DNA of 64,000 bases from Marinifilum sp. N1E240 (GTDB lineage Bacteria; Bacteroidota; Bacteroidia; Bacteroidales; Marinifilaceae), in contig NZ_WHKF01000001.1 of NCBI RefSeq assembly GCF_009295825.1, forward strand, positions 647,088 to 711,087, given 5' to 3'. Shown here one piece after another: positions 1 to 8,021 of the stretch (positions within the stretch are counted from its first letter, which is position 1; every line of letters begins with the position of its first letter). Position numbers and translations under genes: made by a program. Below the pieces are notes generated by a model, which worked only from the letters and a program-made list of their open reading frames with translations, searched no databases and was not told the origin of the DNA.

Positions 1-1951
1 TGTAACTTGCTTTTAAAGAACTATTGGATCCAAGTCTTACGTTTGTAGAAATTCTAATTTCAGGCTCAGAATAAGTTGATATGAATCCTGATTTATGGTA
101 GGTTGATCCATCCATTGATTCAAGGTTTCTAGGTTGACCTTTTATGTAATTGTATTCAGTTTTTGGACCAAGATTTCCATAAAAGGAATAGCGTAGACCA
201 ACTGATAGTGACATAAAATGAGAAAGTTCAAATTCATCACTAATATAAGCTGCCATTTCTAAGGCTTGTTCGCCTTCAAGTTTCTTTGCATTTATTAAAG
301 ACTCAGGATTGCTTGGCTTTTGATCTCCAGGGGCTAAGTCGTAATAGGTACTATTGATTCCAAAATCAATTTTATGATTCAAGCTAGATAGATAGGAAAA
401 ATCTGCGTTAAAAATATACTGATCGAATTTATATTTAACGGAGTAAGATTGACTCTGTTCTTGTCTTGATTCTGTAGTGTAATCATATTTACTAATTGCT
501 GCTGAAAAAGTGGAAAATAATTTTGGACTAAATATATGTTTCCACTTAATTGTAGATGCAATAGTATTGTATTCAAACTTATCTTCTTGATAATAATCAA
601 ATTTATCATGGCTGTAGTAGCCAGATAAATATAGACTGTTTTTTTCATCTAAGTCCCATGAGAAATTTCCTTGAAAGTCATAGAAGTTTGCACTACTTTT
701 TTGAAGTTTTTTGTCATCCAAAAGTTTAAGAACCCAGTCAGAATATGTTGTACGTCCAGCAAGTATAAATGAACCTTTGTCTTTTTTTAGTGGTCCCTCT
801 ATTGTTAGTCTTCCAGATACAGGGCTAATTCCACCGTTAACACTATATTTTTTTCTATTACCATCCTTTAAACTAAGGTCCATTACTGAAGATACCCTAC
901 CTCCATATTTTGCTGGGATTCCACTTTTATAAAGAGTGATGTCCTTAATGATATCTGAATTAAAGCCTGAGAAGAATCCAAAAAAGTGAGAGGTATTATT
1001 TATTGGAGCTTGGTTTAATAAAACTAAATTTTGATCTGTATTTCCGCCTCTAACGTTAAATCCACTTGAAGCCTCACCTACACTCTGTACGCCAGGTAAT
1101 AATAATGTACTTTTTATGATATCTGCTTCACCCATTCCTAGAGGTAATTGCTTTAATGCTTTAACAGTAATTTTCTCCATTCCCATTCTTAGGTTACGAA
1201 CGGGATCTTCAGTTTTAGCCGTTACAACTACTTCCTTTAAAGAGGTAGGTTTGTTTTTCATTTCGACGTTCAATTTTCCATTAGAATGAATTACGATATT
1301 ACGAAATGTAGTTTTCATTCCAACAGATCGATATTCTACTTTATACTTTCCAATAGGGATTGAAATTGAGTATTGCCCATATTGATTTGTAACAGTTCCT
1401 TTTTGGATATCCTTAATGTAAATTACGGTACCAATTAAAGATTCTCCACTTTCAACATCTGTAATTTTCCCACCAAAAGTTACCTTAGTTTTATTTGGAT
1501 TGTGGGCTCTATCACCAATTGTAAATAGTTTATATTCATTACCAATTTTATTGTTTATCTGTTTTTTTATTATTGGTGATTTATAAAAAATAGTATCGAT
1601 TTCTTTTATTTTGTTTTTTGAAAGATAATTATTGTATGCTTGGGCATAATTAGTCTTTATGCGATAGTTTTTAGTAAAAACAACTTTGGTTTCTTTTATT
1701 ATTTGATAATTCAAATTACTTTTTTTTCCAAGCCAGTTAATTATTTTTTTGACATCTGTATTTTTAAAGTTTGGATTAAAATTTTGATCTTCAACCCAAT
1801 TAGATATGTAGTAAAATTTATAGGTGGAAGATTTTTCTATTTTTGAAATAATCTCATGGAATGAGATTGAATCTTTTTGTAGTGTGATTGATTGCCCTAT
1901 TACTGTCAAGTGAAATGACACAATTAGCAATGTGATAAGTATTTTACGCAT
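1..1951 (-). CDS. TonB-dependent receptor, 3' part cut off by window edge
   Basis: Outer-membrane active-transport receptor; substrate unknown. Reading the minus strand from the ATG at 1949-1951 gives an open frame to the window edge (about 650 residues). A signal peptide (MRKILITLLIVSFHLTVIGQ) is followed by a short STN-like domain (about residues 20-90), a carboxypeptidase-regulatory-like beta domain with GKITDVESGESLIGTVIYI (about 155-235), a plug domain with LLPGVQSVGEASSGFNVRGG and IPAKYGGRVSSVMDL (about 240-360), and the first beta-barrel strands. The barrel C-terminus lies outside the window. The gene starts 10 bp after the stop of the 236-residue secreted protein, so the two are probably co-transcribed, divergent from the DUF4249/MG2 pair. 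Family assignment is firm; the substrate is not visible. Confidence 0.9.
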   Translation of the reverse strand, partial: MRKILITLLIVSFHLTVIGQSITLQKDSISFHEIISKIEKSSTYKFYYISNWVEDQNFNPNFKNTDVKKIINWLGKKSNLNYQIIKETKVVFTKNYRIKTNYAQAYNNYLSKNKIKEIDTIFYKSPIIKKQINNKIGNEYKLFTIGDRAHNPNKTKVTFGGKITDVESGESLIGTVIYIKDIQKGTVTNQYGQYSISIPIGKYKVEYRSVGMKTTFRNIVIHSNGKLNVEMKNKPTSLKEVVVTAKTEDPVRNLRMGMEKITVKALKQLPLGMGEADIIKSTLLLPGVQSVGEASSGFNVRGGNTDQNLVLLNQAPINNTSHFFGFFSGFNSDIIKDITLYKSGIPAKYGGRVSSVMDLSLKDGNRKKYSVNGGISPVSGRLTIEGPLKKDKGSFILAGRTTYSDWVLKLLDDKKLQKSSANFYDFQGNFSWDLDEKNSLYLSGYYSHDKFDYYQEDKFEYNTIASTIKWKHIFSPKLFSTFSAAISKYDYTTESRQEQSQSYSVKYKFDQYIFNADFSYLSSLNHKIDFGINSTYYDLAPGDQKPSNPESLINAKKLEGEQALEMAAYISDEFELSHFMSLSVGLRYSFYGNLGPKTEYNYIKGQPRNLESMDGSTYHKSGFISTYSEPEIRISTNVRLGSNSSLKASY

Positions 1952-1961
1952 AGGATTTGAT

Positions 1962-2672
1962 TTATAAAGTTTCTGCGTATTTGATTAATTCAACGAATCG
2001 ATCATGATTAGGCTTTTTAAAGTTTATTTCCAGAGACTTCAATTTTTTCTTCAACTGTTTATTCTTTTCGGGAAAGAGTGATAAAAATTTCTTTTTTGAG
2101 CTAATGTTATGAAATTGCTCGTGTTTTCGTAGGTATAGAATTAGTTTCTGTTTGTATGTAGTTAAACTATTGTCTTTCCCTTTTCTTACTGTGTGTTTAA
2201 TTAATAGTTGGAATTTGTGATTATAAGGAATTTCATAAAAACCACTAGAAATATTATTTGATCTAATTAAATTAACAAAATGATAATGTTGATTATTTAA
2301 ATTTATAGAGAAGGAATCAATTTGTACTTTGTTTATTTTAATGTATGAGTTTTTAATTACTTCATCGTTTAAATTAACAATTACTTCATCATGGAATAAA
2401 TCGTAATATATTATGCTAGTTGGATAAGTTCTACCTTTACTAAAAATAATTCCAGAACCATGGCTAGAATTCAAATAAGGATTAGCTTGGTTGTAGTTAT
2501 GATATGGTTTATATTCTTCTCCTGAAATATAATCATATTTTGTATGCATATGTTCATTGTAAAATGATTTAATATCATTTTTTCTAAAAGCATATGATTT
2601 ACTATGATTTTGAGAAACAGTTATAAATGAAGAAAAAAGTAGTAATGTCAAAATAATTAGCAACTCTTTCAT
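1962..2672 (-). CDS. Secreted protein of unknown function next to TonB receptor
   Basis: A 236-residue protein I do not recognise. It has a clear signal peptide (MKELLIILTLLLFSSFITVS, cleavage near residue 20) and no lipobox, so it is probably periplasmic or outer-membrane associated. The middle is rich in Asn, His and Tyr (GYxY-type strands); the C-terminal 60 residues are very basic with several KKK runs (about 178-205). It is the first gene of a two-gene unit, 10 bp before the TonB-dependent receptor, and diverges from the DUF4249 gene across 171 bp. The position suggests an accessory role for the receptor, but nothing in the sequence gives an activity. Confidence 0.75.
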   Translation of the reverse strand: MKELLIILTLLLFSSFITVSQNHSKSYAFRKNDIKSFYNEHMHTKYDYISGEEYKPYHNYNQANPYLNSSHGSGIIFSKGRTYPTSIIYYDLFHDEVIVNLNDEVIKNSYIKINKVQIDSFSINLNNQHYHFVNLIRSNNISSGFYEIPYNHKFQLLIKHTVRKGKDNSLTTYKQKLILYLRKHEQFHNISSKKKFLSLFPEKNKQLKKKLKSLEINFKKPNHDRFVELIKYAETL

Positions 2673-2843
2673 TGTTTGATTTAATATTATATGGTTAGTG
2701 TGATTACAAAAATAACTAATAATTTATTGTATGAAAATTATTAATTAGCAAATATTATTATTTATTTTATATTTTATCTTTAATCTGTAATATTTTAATT
2801 GTTGATCTTGTATTTTAAGTTTAGTTGTATGTATTTCTATAAA

Positions 2844-4022
2844 ATGAAAATAAAATATTTATTGTTATTATTGGTTGTTCCAATATGGTCTTGTATGGAC
2901 CCATATAATGTTGATGTTAGTAATTCTGAAAATTTATTAGTGGTAGAAGCTCTAATAACGGATGAAACCAAATCACATGAGGTTAAGTTATCAAGATCTA
3001 TATCTAATATAGGAGAAATGCCTAATCCAGAGGAAAATGCTACTGTAACGATTCTTTGTGATAATGGAAATGAAGAAGTTTTGCAAGAAAAAGCTCCTGG
3101 TGTTTATAAAACTGATAGTATAAAATTTAAAGCAGTTGTTGGCAAATCGTATAAGTTAAAAATTAAAACAGAAAATGGTGATGTTTACGAGTCGAACGAG
3201 TGTGAGATGTTAGAACCAAGTAAAATAGATCGCCTTTATTATAAGAAAGGTACGACAATTGATGTAAATAACAAGGAAGTAGAAGGTATTCAATTTTATG
3301 TAGATGGTGAAAGCTCGGTTGACTCATATGTTAGATGGTTATATGAAGAGGATTGGAAGTTTTCTATTACGCATCCGCAATATATTGATTTTGATGAAAA
3401 TAAAGAGTTAATTTATATACCAGTGGAAAATTTTTATTGTTGGAAAAATTCAATTTCTAATGAAATTATTGTTCAGTCATTAGAAAATCAGAATTCTACT
3501 TCGATAGATGGGAAGAAAGTTTGTTTTATTCCTTCTGGAATTAATGACAAGTTTAATATTAAATATAGTATTTTAATTAAGCAGCTATCCATATCCAAAG
3601 AGGAGTATAATTACTGGAATAAATTGAAAGAATCAACAGAGGATGTTGGTGATATTTTTGGGTCACAACCATATTCAACAGAAGGCAATATTAAAAATAT
3701 TACAAATAGCAAGGAAACTGTATTAGGGTATTTTCAAACAGGTGCTGTTACATCTAAGAGAATATTTATTACCTGGGAAGATGCAGCTGAAATCGGATTA
3801 AAAGATGTTATAGTAATTCCATATTGTCATCAGGATACTGTTGATGTGGACAATAATTATTTTCATAATTTGTATGATATATACGAATATTATGTGCTTA
3901 ATGGTGATTTTAGAATTCATGATAAGCCTATGGAGCGTGATGCGTTAATTATTGTAGAACCAACGTGTGTTGATTGTTCACTAACAGGTTCACTTAAAAA
4001 ACCAAAGTTTTGGGAGGATTAA
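2844..4022 (+). CDS. DUF4249-family outer-membrane lipoprotein
   Basis: Lipoprotein of the DUF4249 type, a family usually found beside Bacteroidota TonB-dependent receptors; biochemical role unknown. I place the start at the ATG at 2844 because it gives a compact lipoprotein signal (MKIKYLLLLLVVPIWSC, lipid-modified Cys at residue 17); the upstream ATG at 2829 and the more distal in-frame start would put extra residues before the signal. The N-terminal Ig-like beta region carries the family-typical LLVVEALITDE and NATVTILCDNG segments, followed by GKSYKLKIKTENG and a Cys-containing C-terminal end (CVDCS). The next gene starts 2 bp after its stop with its own Shine-Dalgarno-like sequence, so the pair is an operon. 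Confidence 0.85.
   Translation: MKIKYLLLLLVVPIWSCMDPYNVDVSNSENLLVVEALITDETKSHEVKLSRSISNIGEMPNPEENATVTILCDNGNEEVLQEKAPGVYKTDSIKFKAVVGKSYKLKIKTENGDVYESNECEMLEPSKIDRLYYKKGTTIDVNNKEVEGIQFYVDGESSVDSYVRWLYEEDWKFSITHPQYIDFDENKELIYIPVENFYCWKNSISNEIIVQSLENQNSTSIDGKKVCFIPSGINDKFNIKYSILIKQLSISKEEYNYWNKLKESTEDVGDIFGSQPYSTEGNIKNITNSKETVLGYFQTGAVTSKRIFITWEDAAEIGLKDVIVIPYCHQDTVDVDNNYFHNLYDIYEYYVLNGDFRIHDKPMERDALIIVEPTCVDCSLTGSLKKPKFWED
4012..4017 (+). promoter_or_regulatory. Shine-Dalgarno-like site deciding the MG2 protein start
   Basis: GGGAGG lies 7 nt before the ATG at 4025, inside the last codons of the DUF4249 gene. Such strong purine sites are uncommon in Bacteroidota, so it is good evidence for starting the downstream protein at 4025 and not at the TTG at 4010. 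Confidence 0.6.
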
Positions 4023-4024
4023 TT

Positions 4025-6226
4025 ATGGAATCTAGAAAAAAAATGAGATATATTAAGTGGTTTGCAAGTATTATATATTTATTATTTTGTAATATATTAA
4101 TTGTAAAAGCACAGGAGAAAGTTGCTTTAACCACTGATAGGGATATTTACATTGCGGGGGAGGATGTCTGGTTTGGTTTAGGTGCATTAGAGCCGTGCTC
4201 AAATAATAATTCACAATTGAGTAATGTATTATATCTAGAATTGTTAAATAAAAAACATGTTCCTATTGTCCAATTAAAATATTGTATTGAAGATTCATTT
4301 GTTCAATCAAAATTTCAATTACCTGACAGTTTGTCAAGTGGTAAGTATTATATACGAGTTTATACTCGTTGGATGAGAAATAGAGATGTAAGTTTATTTG
4401 CTACAAAATCACTCGATGTAATAAACCCATTTGTAAAAAATAGCATGCCTAAGGGAGATCATTATCATTTGGGAGATACTGTTTTTTGTTATGTTGAAGG
4501 TGGAAAAATAGTTCCAGATATTAGAAATAAAGTAATTCTTTATGCTTGTGATAAAAAAGGAAATCCAATAATGTTAAGAGGTAGTATTCAGGATGGTAGG
4601 TCTAATATTTTACATGAGTTTGTAACTGAAGAATCTGGATATGATGTAGTAAATATTATACCTAATAAATTAAATAAATATATACTATCCTATGGTGATG
4701 AAAAAGTAATTTTGCCACCAGTTTCAAATAATAAGTATTTATTACAATTAAAAGATTCATATGATGATATTGTTTTCAAAATTAATGGATTTTGTGATGA
4801 TAATATGAGATTGGATATTTTAAGTACAGGAGGACATTATCTAAGAACTTATGAAATACCAAATAATGGTATTGTCAGACTTGCTAGGAATGAATTCCAA
4901 ACAATTGATATGTATGCTTTGCTAGTTGATGATTCGAAAAAGATTTATGCATTTCGTGGATTTTCGAATTTATATAAGGAGAATCAATTAAGTATATCTA
5001 TGGATAAAGAGAAATATGGATTGAGGAGTAAAGTAAATGTCTCGATTAGAAATGTAAGTGCATTAAAACATTTATCGGTTACAGCTGTAAAAACTTGTTT
5101 GCTAAATAAGACTTTTAATAATATTAATGCACTGTCTGCTGATGATAAAATGTTATTGAAAGATAAGCCTGATTTATTTTTAAATGATAGTATTATATTG
5201 CCGGAGATAGAAGGGGAATTATTAGAAGGAAAGATCATAGATTTAGATACAGGCAATGCTATAACAAACGAAAAGTTTATGTTGGGATTTGTTTCGAATA
5301 AACCTGCTTTAGAGTTTTCTAAAACGGATTCGTTGGGTAGATTTAGATTTGTTTCAAATCGATATGGTGATGAAGAAATGGTAATTCAACCTAAATCAAC
5401 AGATACAACCAGTCTGAATTATAAAGTAATACTGGATGATGATTTTTCAACAGTATATTCCAATGAACAAGTTGGAGATCTTGTTATGGATAGCATACAA
5501 ATGCAGAGTTTAAATGAAGCAATTATTAATATGCAGATTAATTCGATATATGGAGAATATAAGACAGAGCTTGAAATAAGTGATTCTATCATTAAGAATA
5601 ACTCCTTCTATAATAATCCACATTATATTGTTAAAATAGATAAGTACATTGAATTGCCTACAATGGAGGAGGTTATTCGTGAGCTTGTGCCTCTTACAAG
5701 CTTAAGGAAAAATCAAAAAGGATATGAATTTAAGGTGTTTGAGGATTATTCATTATATCCCAAATATGCTAAAACTTTGGTTTTTGTTGATGGTATTCCT
5801 ATAAAAAATACCCAGAATGTATTTGATATTAAACCACAAGATTTGGAACGAATAGAGGTAGTAAATCTACAGTCTTTTTTGAAAGATGAAAATTTAGGAT
5901 ACTTGTTGTGCTTCTATACTAAAGATGGTAATATGGCGGATATGGAGTTTGATAATCGAATTTTCAGACAAGTGCACAAAGGGTATAATTCTGAGTACGA
6001 ATTTAAAAGTCCTGATTATTCTGATCCTAAATTAAAAGAATCTCGTTTGGCTGATTTTAGAAATGTATTGTATTTTGATACAGTTGATGAAAGCAAGAAT
6101 GGAGAAAATTATGATTTTAGTTTTTATACCTCTGATGATCAATCAGAATATACTATCGTTGTAAAAGGAATAGATGAGAATGGAAATTGGGCTACAGGTA
6201 GAGCTAATTTTGAGGTGACAAATTGA
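4025..6226 (+). CDS. Large secreted MG2-like protein with plug-like C-terminal region
   Basis: A 733-residue exported protein. After a hydrophobic signal (IKWFASIIYLLFCNILIVKAQ) comes an alpha-2-macroglobulin MG2-like beta domain (VALTTDRDIYIAGEDVWF then SSGKYYIRVYTRWMRN, about residues 30-130). Central beta-sandwich segments are followed by a carboxypeptidase-regulatory-like motif (ELLEGKIIDLDTGNAITNE, about 395-465). The C-terminal third resembles a TonB receptor plug (TLVFVDGIPI, IKPQDLERIEVVNL, LGYLLCFYTKDGN, about 580-640), but no barrel follows. It shares an operon with the DUF4249 lipoprotein, 2 bp apart. Known relatives occur beside TonB receptors; the role is unknown. I infer a periplasmic or surface partner of the receptor at 1-1951. 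Start chosen by GGGAGG at 4012-4017. Confidence 0.75.
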   Translation: MESRKKMRYIKWFASIIYLLFCNILIVKAQEKVALTTDRDIYIAGEDVWFGLGALEPCSNNNSQLSNVLYLELLNKKHVPIVQLKYCIEDSFVQSKFQLPDSLSSGKYYIRVYTRWMRNRDVSLFATKSLDVINPFVKNSMPKGDHYHLGDTVFCYVEGGKIVPDIRNKVILYACDKKGNPIMLRGSIQDGRSNILHEFVTEESGYDVVNIIPNKLNKYILSYGDEKVILPPVSNNKYLLQLKDSYDDIVFKINGFCDDNMRLDILSTGGHYLRTYEIPNNGIVRLARNEFQTIDMYALLVDDSKKIYAFRGFSNLYKENQLSISMDKEKYGLRSKVNVSIRNVSALKHLSVTAVKTCLLNKTFNNINALSADDKMLLKDKPDLFLNDSIILPEIEGELLEGKIIDLDTGNAITNEKFMLGFVSNKPALEFSKTDSLGRFRFVSNRYGDEEMVIQPKSTDTTSLNYKVILDDDFSTVYSNEQVGDLVMDSIQMQSLNEAIINMQINSIYGEYKTELEISDSIIKNNSFYNNPHYIVKIDKYIELPTMEEVIRELVPLTSLRKNQKGYEFKVFEDYSLYPKYAKTLVFVDGIPIKNTQNVFDIKPQDLERIEVVNLQSFLKDENLGYLLCFYTKDGNMADMEFDNRIFRQVHKGYNSEYEFKSPDYSDPKLKESRLADFRNVLYFDTVDESKNGENYDFSFYTSDDQSEYTIVVKGIDENGNWATGRANFEVTN

Positions 6227-6252
6227 TTTCACTTACTAATTGATAAGAATTT

Positions 6253-6288
6253 AAAAAGCCTTTTGAACTAATGTTCAAAAGGCTTTTT
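6253..6288. terminator. Bidirectional intrinsic terminator
   Basis: A perfect 16-bp stem (AAAAAGCCTTTTGAAC at 6253-6268 and its reverse complement at 6273-6288) with a TAAT loop; A- and T-tracts flank the stem on both strands. It sits between the convergent MG2-like gene and ispF and can serve both. Confidence 0.9.
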
Positions 6289-6307
6289 TGTATGAAAATT
6301 TTGTAAA

Positions 6308-6784
6308 TTACTTTTCAATAAGAACGGTTGCATATGCTGAAATTCCATCTTCAGTACCTACAAAACCTAATTTTTCTGTTGTTGTAGCCTTTATTGCTAA
6401 ATCATCTGTATCTATTTCCATTACTTTAGCAAGTACTTCTTGCATTTCTGGAATTAGTGGTTTAATTTTTGGTTTTTGTAAGGCAATAGTAGAATCAATA
6501 TTTCCAATTGAATATCCTTTTTCTGCGATTATTTTAACGGTCTTCTTTAACAATATTTTACTGTCAATACCTTTAAAATCGTTAGAAGTATCAGGAAAAT
6601 GATAACCAATATCACGCATATTAGCTGCACCTAGAAGGGCATCGCAAATCGCATGTATTAAAACGTCTCCATCAGAATGAGCAATGCATCCTTTACTATG
6701 CTCAATTTTAATGCCTCCTAACCAAAATTCCTCACCTTTGGCTAACTGATGAACATCGTAACCAAATCCTACTTTAATCTTCAT
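6308..6784 (-). CDS. ispF: 2-C-methyl-D-erythritol 2,4-cyclodiphosphate synthase
   Basis: Cytosolic enzyme of the MEP isoprenoid pathway that cyclises CDP-ME 2-phosphate to MEcPP with release of CMP. The 158-residue length is normal. The N-terminal FGYDVHQL provides the metal ligands Asp10 and His12, and HSDGDVLIHAICDALLGAA includes His44. The C-terminal DLAIKATTTEKLGFVGTEDGI motif, which holds the CDP pocket, is intact. The ATG overlaps the porV stop by one base (TAATG), so translation is probably coupled to porV although the functions are unrelated. The hairpin at 6253-6288 ends the transcript. Confidence 0.97.
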   Translation of the reverse strand: MKIKVGFGYDVHQLAKGEEFWLGGIKIEHSKGCIAHSDGDVLIHAICDALLGAANMRDIGYHFPDTSNDFKGIDSKILLKKTVKIIAEKGYSIGNIDSTIALQKPKIKPLIPEMQEVLAKVMEIDTDDLAIKATTTEKLGFVGTEDGISAYATVLIEK

Positions 6785-7962
6785 TACTTAATAATTTTAT
6801 CAAGATTGGCAGTTAAACTAAATCTTAAAGTATTTTTTAAAGGATTGTTTTGAGTTGTTGGGATTAGGTAAGAAAAATCCAAATCAAACATGTTTAGTTT
6901 AACTCCTAAACCTGCAGTAAAGTATTTACGATTACCTTTATCTTCATGCTCGTAGTAGTATCCTGTGCGAAGAGCAAACTGCTCTTGATACCAATATTCC
7001 AAACCAAGTGACCATGCCACTTCTTTAAATTCTTCACTCATCCCGTTAGGAGCATCGCTAAAAGAGCTAAATATACCACTAACAACAGATTTATCTGAAG
7101 ATTCACTTCCAACAATTACACCGCCATTATTGTCATCTTCATCTAAGTTTCCACCTGATGGAGTTGGAACCAATAATTTATTCATATCGGCGGCAATAGT
7201 TAAGCTATTGTAGCGATCCAATTCAAATTTTAAGGCAGTACCCAATTTTAAATTAGTTGGTATAAATTCTTTTTCATCATCGTTGGTATAGCTAATTTTT
7301 GAACCTATGTTCGAGATATTAATACCCCAGGACCAAACCATATCTCTACGATTTCTTCTAAATTCATTTTGATAGTATACAGAAATATCCGCAGCAAATG
7401 CATTACCAGCCTGAGTTTCTAATCCAGCAACATATTGCGATTGAGTTAAATCAGATCGAATATATCTGAATGCAATACCTCCTGATAGTTGATCTGTTAA
7501 CCTTCTTGAATAAGCGATGTCAAATGCCCATTCATTAGGGTTTTTAGCTACAGGAATATCTTCTGCTCTTTCCAAAAAGGCAATTTCACCTAATGAAAAA
7601 TAACGAAGTGAAGCACCAATTACTTGATTTTTATCTAAACGATAATAACCTGTAAGGTAAGCAATGCTCATATCGTCAACCAGATCGCGTAGCCATGGTG
7701 TATAAGAGGCAGAAACACCATATTGTCCATCGATCATTGCATATTTTGCCGGATTCCAATGCATGGAATTTACATCCGGCGATGTAGCTACACCAGCATC
7801 TCCCATTGCACCAGCCCTTGAATCGGGAGTAATGGTTAAAAAAGATACGGCAGTTGAAATGTAATTGGCTCCTGAAGTAGAAGTCTGGGCCGAGGTTTTA
7901 CTAGTGTTAGTAAAAAGCAAAAGGCCTAATAAGCTTGTGATTAGAGTTAGTCTATAATTCAT
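6784..7962 (-). CDS. porV: Type IX secretion outer-membrane shuttle protein PorV (LptO)
   Basis: Beta-barrel outer-membrane protein that in the type IX secretion system carries C-terminal-domain cargo from the translocon to the PorU sortase. I start at the ATG at 7960-7962 (MNYRLTLITSLLGLLLFTN..), which directly gives a signal peptide; a start 12 codons upstream would lengthen the n-region for no reason. The mature N-terminus has the family signature ISTAVSFLTITPDSRAGAMG, then DAGVATSPDVNSMHWNPAK. The end NTLRFSLTANLDKI is barrel-like. It follows porU by 59 bp and overlaps ispF by one base. The porU-porV pairing strongly supports the call. Confidence 0.93.
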   Translation of the reverse strand: MNYRLTLITSLLGLLLFTNTSKTSAQTSTSGANYISTAVSFLTITPDSRAGAMGDAGVATSPDVNSMHWNPAKYAMIDGQYGVSASYTPWLRDLVDDMSIAYLTGYYRLDKNQVIGASLRYFSLGEIAFLERAEDIPVAKNPNEWAFDIAYSRRLTDQLSGGIAFRYIRSDLTQSQYVAGLETQAGNAFAADISVYYQNEFRRNRRDMVWSWGINISNIGSKISYTNDDEKEFIPTNLKLGTALKFELDRYNSLTIAADMNKLLVPTPSGGNLDEDDNNGGVIVGSESSDKSVVSGIFSSFSDAPNGMSEEFKEVAWSLGLEYWYQEQFALRTGYYYEHEDKGNRKYFTAGLGVKLNMFDLDFSYLIPTTQNNPLKNTLRFSLTANLDKIIK

Positions 7963-8021
7963 AACATATTTATATAATAGTCTGCAAATATAATTCAAAT
8001 AACTACAATTACTCTTTTTTA

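Noticed and set aside
1-1951. TonB receptor as pseudogene
   Set aside because: The frame is open from a proper start with signal peptide to the window edge; the missing C-terminus is due to the edge only.
4010-4024. Start of the MG2-like protein at TTG 4010
   Set aside because: GGGAGG at the right distance favours the ATG at 4025; the TTG would overlap the previous gene.
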